A stretch of DNA of 51,566 nucleotides from Bin87 sp034428455 (GTDB lineage: Bacteria; Chloroflexota; Dehalococcoidia; Lucifugimonadales; UBA3495), in the NCBI GenBank assembly GCA_034428455.1, contig DAOUHZ010000132.1, positions 1-51,566 of the forward strand, in the 5' to 3' direction. Numbering within the stretch: position 1 is the first letter of the stretch; the number at the start of each line of letters is the position of its first letter. Below, in pieces: positions 1 to 8,381 of the stretch. The notes beneath the pieces were generated by a model that did no database searches, had not been told where the DNA came from, and saw nothing but the letters and a program-made list of their open reading frames with translations. The translations under genes were made by a program, and so were the position numbers.

Positions 1-1
1 C

Positions 2-841
2 ACGCGGCAATTCCGATGGTCATATAAGACCGAGGGCCCCATCGCCTCGTCGCCGATTGTAGCCGACGGTATCGTATACGCAGGATCAGGGGACAGTTCG
101 CTTTACGCACTGGACGCTGCGACCGGGGAGGTCCTGTGGAACGAAAAAATCGTAGGCGAGGTACGGTCGGCGCCGGCGGTTAGCGAAGGACACGTTTACG
201 CCGCCGACAACCTCGGCAACCTGTACGTATTCGAGGGCAGGACCGGGCAAAGCAAATTGCGCTTCCGCACCGAAGGGAACACCAAGGCGTCCCCGGCTAT
301 CGCAAACGGGATGGCATACTTCCCGTCCGGTGGGCAGATACATGCAGTCGATGCCGACGCTCGGGAAATAGCCGGCGAGTACCAGTTCAAGCTGGTCTGG
401 AAGCAGTTCTGGGACTGGAAGGTGCCGGGCGTGCCGCGGCCCCCGGCGCAAAAGGGCAGAATGTGGCTGTTCGATCCCGATTTCGCGTTTGATCGCGCCA
501 CGGGGCGCTGGTCCACGACGGGACTGGTGGCAACGCCGTCGGTCGCGGCCGATTCGCTATACGCCGGGAGCTTCAACGGCGGTTTCTACGCGGCGGACGC
601 GATTTCCGGCACGGAGACGTGGCGGTTCGAGGCCGACGGTCCCATATTCGGGTCGCCGGTGGTGGTGGGAGATCGGGTCTACTTCGGTACCGAGGCGGGG
701 ACTTTCTACGCCCTGGATCGGTCCAATGGAGAAACGGTCTGGATGCTTCGCCTGGGAGCCGGCGTCAACATCTCCCCGGTCTTCGCGGATGGGCGCCTGT
801 ACGTGAGGACCAACGACGGCCGGCTGCACGCTATCGAGTAA
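2..841 (+). CDS. PQQ-type (BamB-like) beta-propeller protein, C-terminal part
   Basis: The last 279 codons of a gene whose start lies left of the window; the frame is open from the first base to a TAA. Blade repeats of the PQQ-like type recur, for example LYALDAATGEVLW near residue 34 and FYALDRSNGETVW near residue 234, each preceded by a strand such as VYFGTEAG. Such folds occur in BamB-like scaffolds and PQQ enzymes. No catalytic residues of quinoprotein dehydrogenases are visible, so a binding or scaffold role is likelier. A proline-rich insert near residues 135-150 breaks the regular repeat. The N-terminus is missing, so a signal peptide cannot be judged. The next gene lies on the opposite strand after about 220 bases that hold only inverted repeats. 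Confidence 0.8.
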   Translation, partial: TRQFRWSYKTEGPIASSPIVADGIVYAGSGDSSLYALDAATGEVLWNEKIVGEVRSAPAVSEGHVYAADNLGNLYVFEGRTGQSKLRFRTEGNTKASPAIANGMAYFPSGGQIHAVDADAREIAGEYQFKLVWKQFWDWKVPGVPRPPAQKGRMWLFDPDFAFDRATGRWSTTGLVATPSVAADSLYAGSFNGGFYAADAISGTETWRFEADGPIFGSPVVVGDRVYFGTEAGTFYALDRSNGETVWMLRLGAGVNISPVFADGRLYVRTNDGRLHAIE

Positions 842-905
842 CCGGCGCCCCGGGCTGGCAGCGGCGTTCACCCTGGCAGTTCACACCTGGTTGGGCATTT
901 TGACG

Positions 906-1008
906 CTGCACTGTCATTCCGGCCTTGAGCCGGAATCCAAACACGTCAGCAAATGGAGACGTCGCTTCCGTCAGTGCTTCTGGATTCCTGCTTCCGCAGG
1001 AATGACGC
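906..1008. repeat. Two copies of a TGGATTCC...GGAATGAC inverted-repeat element
   Basis: Positions 906-934 and 980-1008 each form a short hairpin: arms TTCCGGC/GCCGGAA in the first and TTCCTGC/GCAGGAA in the second, each ending in ...GGAATGAC. They lie head to head in the gap between the propeller gene and the GMC gene. Related copies are at 2629-2706 and 38838-38862, so this is a dispersed intergenic repeat family and not a single terminator. It could still help end transcription between the two convergent genes. Confidence 0.7.
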
Positions 1009-1058
1009 CTTTCCATCTGGGAATCCAATCAAATCCCAACGGAGTTTGAATCCGGTAG

Positions 1059-2603
1059 TTAACTGCTGCCTTTGATGAACTCCGCCGCCCGCTCTGCCAT
1101 CATTATGATGGTGGCGTTGGTGTTGGCCCGGACAATGTCCGGCATTACCGAGGCGTCGACCACCCGCAGGTTTTGCAGGCCGTGCACGTTGCAATACTGG
1201 TCCACCACGGCTGTCGGATCCGACGCCGGCCCCATCTTGCAGGTGACCGAGGTGTGACCGGCGATGCCGGCGTTCTGCTGCAGCCACGCATCCAGGGAGC
1301 CGTCATCGGCCAAGTCCGCGTCGGTGGGTGACAGGCGCTCCGCCAAAAGGTCCTTGAAAGCCGGGTGATCGAAAATCGCCACGGTGCGGCGCACAGCATC
1401 ACGGAACCGCGCGGTGTCCCTGGGATCGGAGAGGAACCGGAAGTCCAGATCCGGTTGAACCGAAACATCCGCGGACACCAGCGTCAGCAGGCCCTCGCTG
1501 TACGGGTATTCCAGCCGGCACCCCACGCGGATGTTGGGCGCTTCCCGGCTCTCGGGATACGACGTCGTGGGCTGGACCTGGATGTCGTTGCGGTCGGATG
1601 ACCCGGCGGCCGTGAACCGCAGCCCCACCTGGTTGCGGGGCGCGTCGGGCGCGAGGTGATGTTCGGGCTGGGAACGGAACACGATGGATACCGACGGATG
1701 GTTTTTCATGCTCCGCCCCACTCCGCGCAGTTCGTGAACCGGCTGGATACCCAACGGACGCAGTTGCTCCGCATCGCCCACGCCCGACAGTAGCAGCAGT
1801 TGCGGCGAGGCAATGGCTCCGGCGCTGAGGACGATCTCGTCGCCTTCGACGACGAATATGTCGCCGCCGCTTTCGACCTCCACGCCAACCGCTCGCGGTG
1901 AGCCTGCCGAACCATGGCCAAACACGATGCGCCGAACCACCACGTTGGCGCGGATGGTCAGGTTAAGGCGGTGTCGGCAGGCGTCCAGATAGGTGATGGC
2001 GGTGCTCATGCGCACGCCGCCCGGGTTGTTCAGCGGCATTGCGCCAACCCCGGTGGCATCGGGATGGTTCATGTCCGGGCTTTCCGGGAAGCCGGCATCC
2101 CGGCACGCCTGGTAGAACGCCGCCTGCAAGGGCAACCAGGTCTCCCGGCGGTGACGCCAAACGGGGATCGGCCCGTCGGAACCGTGAAAGTCGTCCCGGA
2201 TGTCGGCGTCGTTTTCCAGCCGGCGGAAGTAGGGTAGCGTTTGCTGGTAGCTCCACTCGTCGTTGCCCGCTGACGCCCAGCCGTCGAAATCCTCCGGGGC
2301 GCCCCGCAGCAGGATCTGGTGGTTGATGGCGCTGCTCCCGCCCGTAACCTTGCCGCGAGCCACGTGTAGCGAACCCGCCTGCTGCGCGGTGGACCGGCCC
2401 ACCAGGGACCAGTTATGAGCCGCCCCCTCCTCGGACGCGGCCTGGTTCATGTCGTATTTCAGCTCGTCGGGCAGCTGGTCCGGGCTGGGGTAATCGGGGC
2501 CGGCTTCCAGCAGCAGCACCGAGCGACCCGGATCCTCCGACAGCCGGTTAGCGAGAACGCAGCCCGCCGACCCGGCGCCTACGATGACAACGTCGTACTT
2601 CAT
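1059..2603 (-). CDS. GMC-family FAD oxidoreductase (choline dehydrogenase-like)
   Basis: A 514-residue flavoprotein of the glucose-methanol-choline family, predicted to oxidise an alcohol with FAD. The start is set at 2603 because the dinucleotide-binding strand VVIVGAGSAG (GxGxxG) begins at once there; an in-frame upstream ATG would only add a non-conserved tail. The second GMC signature GAIASPQLLLLSGVG is present. Near the C-terminus are the expected active-site His (AGHTSVTCKMG) and the NTNATIIM segment. Length is normal for the family. No cytochrome or PQQ partner lies beside it, so electrons probably go to oxygen or a soluble acceptor. The substrate cannot be read from the sequence. It is separated from the amidohydrolase upstream by a repeat-bearing gap. 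Confidence 0.88.
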   Translation of the reverse strand: MKYDVVIVGAGSAGCVLANRLSEDPGRSVLLLEAGPDYPSPDQLPDELKYDMNQAASEEGAAHNWSLVGRSTAQQAGSLHVARGKVTGGSSAINHQILLRGAPEDFDGWASAGNDEWSYQQTLPYFRRLENDADIRDDFHGSDGPIPVWRHRRETWLPLQAAFYQACRDAGFPESPDMNHPDATGVGAMPLNNPGGVRMSTAITYLDACRHRLNLTIRANVVVRRIVFGHGSAGSPRAVGVEVESGGDIFVVEGDEIVLSAGAIASPQLLLLSGVGDAEQLRPLGIQPVHELRGVGRSMKNHPSVSIVFRSQPEHHLAPDAPRNQVGLRFTAAGSSDRNDIQVQPTTSYPESREAPNIRVGCRLEYPYSEGLLTLVSADVSVQPDLDFRFLSDPRDTARFRDAVRRTVAIFDHPAFKDLLAERLSPTDADLADDGSLDAWLQQNAGIAGHTSVTCKMGPASDPTAVVDQYCNVHGLQNLRVVDASVMPDIVRANTNATIIMMAERAAEFIKGSS

Positions 2604-2628
2604 GCGGCGATGGCCTCCGCTTCGATCT

Positions 2629-2706
2629 ACTGGATTCCCGCCCCGTATCAAGTACGGGGTGACCCCGTGTCGGGCACGGGGCAGGCTGTTCTTTCGCGGG
2701 AATGAC
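2629..2706. repeat. Expanded copy of the TGGATTCC...GGAATGACG repeat
   Basis: The outer arms ATTCCCGC and GCGGGAAT bracket about 50 bases that contain a nested GTACGGGGTGACCCCGTGTC stretch. It has the same ends as the copies at 906-1008 and 38838-38862 but a longer interior. It occupies most of the 113-base gap between the amidohydrolase stop and the GMC start. Confidence 0.6.
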
Positions 2707-2716
2707 GAATGTAATG

Positions 2717-3805
2717 CTACGTTTCGATGCGATATACCCGGACCGCCGTGTCGTGGAGCAGGTTTGCCCGCTCGCTGGCGCTGTAGCTCCGGGATAGCCG
2801 CTTGAAAGCGTTGTACATCACGTTGTACGAGAAGGAGACCTTGTCCGGCGGGAAGTTGCTCTCGAACATGCAGCGATCCGGGCCGAACTGCTCAATGCAG
2901 TGGGTCATCCACGGAGCCATGGCCTCGGCCAACTCCTCGGATCCGATGGGCTCGGCGCGCGCGGGCCAGTCAAACCCCCAGCGCGGCATGCCCAAGCCTC
3001 CCAGCTTGCAGGTGACGTTGGGGCATTCCGCCACCGCGCGGATGCCGTCCCGCCAAGCCGGTATGACTTCATCGTCCTTGCCGGCGTAGATCCCGGTGCG
3101 GCTGACTCCGCCCACGTGGTTGAGGATGATGGACACCTCTGGCACCGCCCGCGCGAACTCGGCGACTTCGTTGAGCTGCGGGAAGGACAGCATGATGTCC
3201 AGGGACAGGCCCATGCGGGCCAGCACGCGAGCGCCGGTGCGGAAGGTTTCATTGGCGAGTATGCCGGGAGTCTCCCGGTTCTCGATGGACGGGTCGGGAC
3301 TCCACGTCACGTTGTGCCGGATACCCTTGAAACGGTTCGGGCTTGCCGCCTGCAACGCTTCCAGCACCCGGGCCACGTCCTCACCGAGCTTGAGGTCAGC
3401 GTGGCCGACGATGGCGGCAGCGGCCCGGGCCTCGCCGTAGGTGCCGCTGGCGCTGGCGGCGGCCAGGCCCTGCACGAATTCCACCTCGCCCACCGGCTGC
3501 AACTCCGCCGGCCCGTCGGCGCGATACATCGACCGCGCTTCAACGAACACGGTGGATCGGACGTTGTGCCCCGAATCGAGGTCGGCCATCAGCTCGTGGA
3601 GCAGGTAACGCTGGTAAGGGATGCTCTGCAAGCGCCGGTCCCAGAAGTGGTGGTGCGGGTCGCACAGCGGGATGTTGGGCTCTATCGGGTCTTCCTGGGT
3701 CAGGGCCAGCCAGTCATTGTCTCCAAAAGGCACGTCACTTCCTCCATGTCCGGGTGGTTCGGGCCAATGATACCACCCGCGCGGCGCGGATTGATCGGTG
3801 TCCAC
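2717..3805 (-). CDS. Amidohydrolase-2 family metal-dependent hydrolase
   Basis: A 362-residue TIM-barrel hydrolase of the amidohydrolase-related (Amidohydro_2) group, which contains lactonases and decarboxylases acting on cyclic or aromatic acids. The metal-binding N-terminal strand is CDPHHHFWD. A further His lies in ILNHVGG, and the late acidic strand CMFESNFPPD carries the catalytic aspartate typical of this group. Length fits the family. The ATG at 3805 is 6 bases after the stop of the channel gene on the same strand, so the two are probably co-transcribed, though a functional link is not obvious. The substrate is unknown; L-fuconolactonase-like and 2-pyrone-dicarboxylate lactonase-like members are close alternatives. 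Confidence 0.85.
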   Translation of the reverse strand: MDTDQSAPRGWYHWPEPPGHGGSDVPFGDNDWLALTQEDPIEPNIPLCDPHHHFWDRRLQSIPYQRYLLHELMADLDSGHNVRSTVFVEARSMYRADGPAELQPVGEVEFVQGLAAASASGTYGEARAAAAIVGHADLKLGEDVARVLEALQAASPNRFKGIRHNVTWSPDPSIENRETPGILANETFRTGARVLARMGLSLDIMLSFPQLNEVAEFARAVPEVSIILNHVGGVSRTGIYAGKDDEVIPAWRDGIRAVAECPNVTCKLGGLGMPRWGFDWPARAEPIGSEELAEAMAPWMTHCIEQFGPDRCMFESNFPPDKVSFSYNVMYNAFKRLSRSYSASERANLLHDTAVRVYRIET

Positions 3806-3811
3806 CGAATC

Positions 3812-4642
3812 CTAGCGACGGCGCTCGGCCTCGTCATCGTCCGCGTTCAACCGCTCTTCCAGGCGCTTGAGCGTCTCCTGGGTTGCCCGCAGTTCGCGCA
3901 CTATGTCCTGTCGCGAGACCGGCTCGAGTCCTTCTTGCAACTGACTTCGCTTGGTGTCGTCCAGGCTGTTGATGATGATGGCGATGAACAGATTAATGAC
4001 AACGAACGTTCCGACCACCACGAAACTGACGAAATAGACCCACGACCACGGATGATGCTCCATGGCGGCGTTCATGATCTGGGTCCAGTTGTCCAGGGTG
4101 GTGATGTTGAACAGCGTCAGCAGCGATCTGCCGAGGGTGCCCCAGTGTTCCGGATCGTGTTCGTGGAACAGCTGGTGCCCCATGATGGCGTAGATGTACG
4201 CCACGATGCTCATCAGCATCATGACGTGACCCACGCTGGGGATGGAGCGCACCAGCGCCGCCACGATGAGCCGCAGGTCCCGGATGGCTGAAATCAAGCG
4301 CACCACCCGCAGCAGCCGGGCCAGCCGGGCAATCATCGCGAACTGGCCGGTGGCCGGCACTAACGCGAAAACGATAATCGAGAAGTCGAAAACGTTCCAA
4401 CCGTCGCGGAAGTACCGCTGAGGCCGGGGCCACAGCGCCAGCATCTTGAGGGCCGCCTCGACGATGAACACCCCCAGGGCGATATCGTTGCCCAGGTACA
4501 GCCAATCGCCGTAAAGCTGGCTGATAGTGGCTGAAGTCTCCAGCCCCAGTATGATGCCGTTGACGATGATGACGGCAATGATGAAATATTCGAACCAGTT
4601 GGAGCTGACCAGGCCGGCCGAAATTTTGACAAGCTGATTCAT
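3812..4642 (-). CDS. Bacterial voltage-gated sodium channel homologue (NavBac type) with TLDNWTQ filter
   Basis: A 276-residue six-helix ion-transport protein. Helices S1-S3 span roughly residues 15-95. S4 carries arginines every third residue (R106, R109, R112, R115, then R121), a real voltage sensor. S5 is about 135-160, the pore loop about 172-190, S6 about 200-228, and the C-terminal 230-276 is a charged, probably coiled-coil tail, as in NaChBac and NavAb. The pore-loop filter at 182-188 reads TLDNWTQ where sodium channels of this family have TLESW(A/S)x. The key glutamate is aspartate and the following serine is asparagine. CavAb, engineered for calcium, has TLDDWSD, so altered ion selectivity is possible. 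The protein should form a tetramer in the inner membrane. It precedes the amidohydrolase by 6 bases. Confidence 0.9.
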   Translation of the reverse strand: MNQLVKISAGLVSSNWFEYFIIAVIIVNGIILGLETSATISQLYGDWLYLGNDIALGVFIVEAALKMLALWPRPQRYFRDGWNVFDFSIIVFALVPATGQFAMIARLARLLRVVRLISAIRDLRLIVAALVRSIPSVGHVMMLMSIVAYIYAIMGHQLFHEHDPEHWGTLGRSLLTLFNITTLDNWTQIMNAAMEHHPWSWVYFVSFVVVGTFVVINLFIAIIINSLDDTKRSQLQEGLEPVSRQDIVRELRATQETLKRLEERLNADDDEAERRR

Positions 4643-4784
4643 GGGGTCATGTCGCAGCGTTGAAGATCGTGCATATTTTACGTTAGTTCGCCCTTCGCAC
4701 CCTGTCTACGGCGAGGAATGAATATCCGGGAAATGCCGCGGAGCATCGCCGCGACGATCTCGTCCCCGGAGCGACGTCCGTTAC

Positions 4785-4821
4785 CTCAACGAGATTGCCG
4801 CGCTGCGCTCGCAATGACGGA
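4785..4821. repeat. Half copy of an intergenic repeat (GAGATTGCC...GCAATGACG)
   Basis: The segment CAACGAGATTGCCGCGCTGCGCTCGCAATGACGG resembles one end of the longer element at 40250-40341, which has GTCATTGCGAGCGAAGC and GGCAATCTCG in the opposite order. It lies in the 209-base gap between the channel start and the pyrE stop, where no other gene is visible. Confidence 0.5.
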
Positions 4822-4851
4822 CTGGGGAAATGGGTGCGCGTGAGCGCAAGG

Positions 4852-5382
4852 TCAATCGGAGGGCAGTATGGGCTCGGCGTCTTCGATCCTCAGCACGAAT
4901 CGGTAGTCGTAGCCCAGATCCCGAATGCGCTGGCCGCCGTTTCCCCGGTCAAACACGGCCACAACCTGCCGGACCACCGAGCCTGCTTCCTCCACGGCCT
5001 GGATGCACCGGATGATCGAGTCGCCCGTGTAGCACGTGTCGTCCACGATGGCTACCTGCGGGTCGAGGTTGCCTTCGATACGGTTGAGCATACCGTAGCT
5101 CTTTGCATCGGCTCGCACGTAGAAACCGGTGCGCGGCACGCCGGACTGATGCACCACCGCCGTCACCACGGGAATGGCCGCCGTGGCCGGCCCGCCGACG
5201 CAGCGCACCTCGTCAGCGAGCATGTCGCCAATGATGCGCCCGGCCAGGATGCCGCCCTGCGGGGTGAGCATAAATGCGCGCCCGTTGACGTACCAGTCAG
5301 TGGTCTGGCCATCCTCCAGCGCAAAGCGCCCCCGATGGATATGCGGCCGCACCAGTTCGGCCATGTATTGCAGGTTATCCAT
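4852..5382 (-). CDS. pyrE: Orotate phosphoribosyltransferase
   Basis: A 176-residue type I phosphoribosyltransferase, joining orotate to PRPP to give OMP in pyrimidine synthesis. The PRPP-binding motif VAIVDDTCYTGDS is clear. The N-terminal substrate region FALEDGQTTDWYVNG and the loop KSYGMLNRIEG are characteristic of orotate enzymes. The protein is a little short for the family (about 200-215). The open frame extends 64 codons upstream of 5382, but that part is basic and unlike OPRT, so the ATG at 5382 is chosen. A TACAAT hexamer on the minus strand at 5400-5405 would start transcription just upstream of this ATG. No other pyr gene is adjacent. Confidence 0.85.
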   Translation of the reverse strand: MDNLQYMAELVRPHIHRGRFALEDGQTTDWYVNGRAFMLTPQGGILAGRIIGDMLADEVRCVGGPATAAIPVVTAVVHQSGVPRTGFYVRADAKSYGMLNRIEGNLDPQVAIVDDTCYTGDSIIRCIQAVEEAGSVVRQVVAVFDRGNGGQRIRDLGYDYRFVLRIEDAEPILPSD

Positions 5383-5853
5383 GAGAATTCCGCGCGCACA
5401 TTGTAAACGATCAGAAACGGAACCGGCGGACGGCCTGCGAGCCCCGCGCGTAATCGTGATTTTGCCGCTCACCACATGCGTTTCCAAATATAGTTGCTTA
5501 ACAGTTTTTTTGTGAGATACTCGCGTCACAGTCCGGTGCCTTTTCAAGGTTAATCCGACATTCCCGCGTGACACTCGGGGTGGGATGACGGACCGGAACC
5601 TGACGGTTGAGTTGCGGCTCGTCCGCGCTCGGCGCCGGGATGTGTTACACGGTCGTTACATAAGCGAAATACATCCGCAATATGTATTTGAAACGGCGAA
5701 TTTATATGGTAGGATACGCCCGCGCAGACGACCACTCCACGGCTTACCGGTGAGGGAAGCCAAAGGCGCCCTCATTCGCGGGTCGCCCAGGAACTATGCG
5801 GCTCGACCGCTTCCGCGCGCCCGAGAGATCCACGCAACATACTCTTACGGATC
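5383..5853. other. Intergenic region between pyrE and the regulator gene
   Basis: About 470 bases between divergent genes. The pyrE side has a TACAAT hexamer (5400-5405, minus strand), and the regulator side has a good promoter at 5688-5715. The middle, with an AT-rich patch near 5485-5520, shows no convincing gene, riboswitch or RNA gene. Confidence 0.5.
5688..5715 (+). promoter_or_regulatory. Sigma-70-type promoter upstream of the GAF/receiver regulator
   Basis: TTGAAA at 5688-5693 (5 of 6 to consensus), a 16-base spacer, and TAGGAT at 5710-5715 preceded by TGG, an extended -10. Transcription would begin near 5722 and leave a leader of about 130 bases before the ATG at 5854. Confidence 0.5.
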
Positions 5854-8253
5854 ATGATGCCTGCACACATATCGACCGATGCCTTGACGGAAGCTGACCC
5901 GACCCGGCGAGATGATCAGGGAAACCCGAGCAGATACACCGATCTGGATGCCGCCTGCCTGCGCATATCGGAAAGCCTGGAAACTGAAACGGTACTGCAG
6001 AGTGTCATCGATAACGCGCGTTGGCTGGCCAACGCTCGATATGGAGTGCTTCTGGCGTTCACTGGCTCCGGAGAAGTCGAGCACATATTCGCCTCCGGCG
6101 CGACCGCGGGGGAATTCGACGGCGTTCAAACCCCGCCGCAAGGGAAGGGCCTGCTGGGTTACCTGAACGAAGTCCAGGGACCCTTGCGGGTGGCCGACAT
6201 CGCCAGCCATACCAGGTCGTCCGGTCTGCCCGACGGACACCCGCCGATACGGACTTTTCTGGGGATGCCCATCCGTCGCGACGGCATACACCTGGGCAAC
6301 ATCTACCTGGCGGAAGCGGAAGGTGGGGAAGAGTTCACTTCCGATGACGAAGACATCATCGTGCGCTTCGCCGCTCACGCGGGCAACGCGATAGCCAACG
6401 CGCGCAAATTCGAGGCCGAGCGGCGCATCAAGACCGACCTGAAGGCGCTGGTCGATATCTCTCCCATTGCCGTACTCGTGTTCGATGCCAAAACCGGCAT
6501 GTTGCTCGCCGCCAACCGGGAAAACCAGCGGATGGTGGAAGATCTGCGCTTGCCCGGAGGATCGTGGGAACGCATGCCGGAAGTAGTCTCTTTTCGGCGA
6601 GCCGATGGTCGGGAACTCCCGTTCAGTGATCTCCCATCCACCCGAGTGATGCAGAGCGGAGAAACGGTACGCGCCGAAGAAATCGAGATCTGCCTCCCCA
6701 GCGGGAGAGCCATCACCGCATTGGTCAATGCGGCTCCGATCTATTCGGACCGGGGTGAGATCGTGTCCGTGGTGGTGGCCATGCAGGACATGACCCCTCA
6801 TCACGATGCGGAGCGGATGCGAGCGGCGTTGCTCGGCCTGGTGAGCCAAGAATTGCGGACGCCCTTGAGCGCGATTAAGGGATCCATAGTCGCACTGTCG
6901 GACATCGTCAGCACTGCCAACTCAACCGAGCCGTTGCATCTGCTGCAAATCATCGACCATCAGGCCGATGTGATGCGCTCCCAAATCAACCGCCTCACCG
7001 ACCTTTCCGACCTGGAGTTCGGGACGCTGCAGATTAATCTGGAACCAACCGACGTGAAAACCCTGGTAACCGGGGCGATCCGGGAGTTCGGGCGGAACCA
7101 TCCCGGCCAGGAGTTTTCGCTGGACATTCCCTCGGACCTGCCTAACGTAATGATGGACGCGCAGCGTATCGACCATGTATTGCGGGACCTGTTCGCTCAC
7201 AGCTTCAAGCATTATTCGGAAACCGACGCCATAAAGGTGAGCGCACAGCGCAAGGACCTTCACGTAGTGTTCACCATATCCACCCACATGGACTGTACCC
7301 ATTCCCATCAACCGCCGCAGGTTTTCAAGCGCTTGCTGGAGGAGCATCCGGAGCGGGCCAAGGACAATCTGGAGGGAGATGGGCTGGCCCTGACCATCAG
7401 CAAAGGCATCGTCAACGCGCATGGAGGCCGGCTCCTGGCCAAGCGCGGCGAAGGCAACCACGGCATGGAGTTTACATTCACAATCCCCATCCCCGACGAC
7501 GCGGATGACTCTGACTCATCAATTTCTGACCACCAAGCCGAACCCAGCGGTCGTCAGGTGGGAGAGAAACCGCGGATCCTGCTGGTCGTCGACGACCCGC
7601 ACATCCTGGGCGTCACGCGCCGGACACTGTCCCGCGCCGACTACACACCATTGGCGTCCTTTGACCTCGATGATATTGAGCAGCTGGTAGCATCCGAAAA
7701 TCCGGACCTTGTGCTTTTCGACCTTTCGAACTCAGAACCAACAGAGTTTGACGTGATGGACCGGATCGTCAACTCCCACCATGTGCCGACGATTGCGATC
7801 CTCGACCCGGGAGACGAAGCCGGCGCTATATTGGCGTACGATAAGGGCGCCGACGGTTACATCGTAAAGCCGTTCTCGCCCACCGAACTCCTGGCGAGGA
7901 TCAGGGCCTCGCTGCGACGAAAAGCGCTGTCCCATCGCAGCGACCCCGATGACGCATACGCGCTGGGCAACTTGAGAATTGACTACACGTCCCACGTCGT
8001 AACGGTTGCCGGCCAACCGGCGCAGTTGACCGCGACGGAGTACAAGCTGCTGCACGAACTCTCAAACGGCGCCGGCCGGGTGATGACGCAGGACGAGTTG
8101 CTGCACCGGGTCTGGGGGCCAGAGTACGCCGGGGAATCCCAGTTACTGCGGGCGTACGTGAAAACTCTGCGGCAAAAGCTGGGGGACAATGCCCGCAAGC
8201 CGTCCTATATCTTCACGGAGCACGGCATCGGCTACCGCATGGCGAAGCCGTAG
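5854..8253 (+). CDS. GAF, degenerate histidine kinase, receiver and OmpR winged-helix fusion regulator
   Basis: A 799-residue soluble regulator. A GAF domain (about 30-190) is followed by a PAS-like segment (195-320), a HisKA-like helix pair (322-390), an ATPase-like region (430-545), a receiver (573-690) and an OmpR-type DNA-binding domain (702-797). The H-box reads VSQELRTPLSAIKG: Gln332 stands where the phosphorylated His should be. The N-box (DLFAHSFKHYS near 445) lacks the conserved asparagines, and no G1 DxGxG box is visible; only a G2-like GDGLALTISKGIV remains. The receiver keeps its phosphoacceptor Asp623 (VLFDLSN) and the lysine in IVKPF, but the switch Thr is replaced. It therefore looks like a kinase-dead, ligand-sensing transcription factor. 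The weak Shine-Dalgarno leaves the second ATG at 5857 possible. Confidence 0.88.
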   Translation: MMPAHISTDALTEADPTRRDDQGNPSRYTDLDAACLRISESLETETVLQSVIDNARWLANARYGVLLAFTGSGEVEHIFASGATAGEFDGVQTPPQGKGLLGYLNEVQGPLRVADIASHTRSSGLPDGHPPIRTFLGMPIRRDGIHLGNIYLAEAEGGEEFTSDDEDIIVRFAAHAGNAIANARKFEAERRIKTDLKALVDISPIAVLVFDAKTGMLLAANRENQRMVEDLRLPGGSWERMPEVVSFRRADGRELPFSDLPSTRVMQSGETVRAEEIEICLPSGRAITALVNAAPIYSDRGEIVSVVVAMQDMTPHHDAERMRAALLGLVSQELRTPLSAIKGSIVALSDIVSTANSTEPLHLLQIIDHQADVMRSQINRLTDLSDLEFGTLQINLEPTDVKTLVTGAIREFGRNHPGQEFSLDIPSDLPNVMMDAQRIDHVLRDLFAHSFKHYSETDAIKVSAQRKDLHVVFTISTHMDCTHSHQPPQVFKRLLEEHPERAKDNLEGDGLALTISKGIVNAHGGRLLAKRGEGNHGMEFTFTIPIPDDADDSDSSISDHQAEPSGRQVGEKPRILLVVDDPHILGVTRRTLSRADYTPLASFDLDDIEQLVASENPDLVLFDLSNSEPTEFDVMDRIVNSHHVPTIAILDPGDEAGAILAYDKGADGYIVKPFSPTELLARIRASLRRKALSHRSDPDDAYALGNLRIDYTSHVVTVAGQPAQLTATEYKLLHELSNGAGRVMTQDELLHRVWGPEYAGESQLLRAYVKTLRQKLGDNARKPSYIFTEHGIGYRMAKP

Positions 8254-8325
8254 CGCAGGTTTTCCCGCAAACCGCGCGCCACAGCTGCATCAACCAACGG
8301 CAGCACCCAGGGTATTCAATCAAGA

Positions 8326-8368
8326 GGACGGCGCCGGGAAGGTTTCCCGGCGCCGTCCGGTTTTGTTC
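8326..8368. terminator. Bidirectional rho-independent terminator
   Basis: A perfect 15-bp stem (8326-8340 pairing with 8344-8358, GGACGGCGCCGGGAA/TTCCCGGCGCCGTCC) with a 3-base loop, followed on the plus strand by GGTTTTGTT. It sits between the convergent regulator and gamma-glutamyltransferase genes and can serve both, with the better T-run on the plus side. Confidence 0.9.
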
Positions 8369-8381
8369 CGTCAGCCGCAGG

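Noticed and set aside
2900..4291. Long plus-strand frame of 463 codons opposite the amidohydrolase and channel genes
   Set aside because: It is the antisense of two strong genes with clear motifs; its own translation is His/Gly/Val rich and matches no family.
5383..5574. Possible 64-residue N-terminal extension of pyrE
   Set aside because: Open but basic, unlike any orotate phosphoribosyltransferase, and contains the likely promoter hexamer.
5845..6849. Minus-strand frame of 334 codons over the regulator
   Set aside because: Antisense shadow of the GAF and PAS region; no family resemblance.
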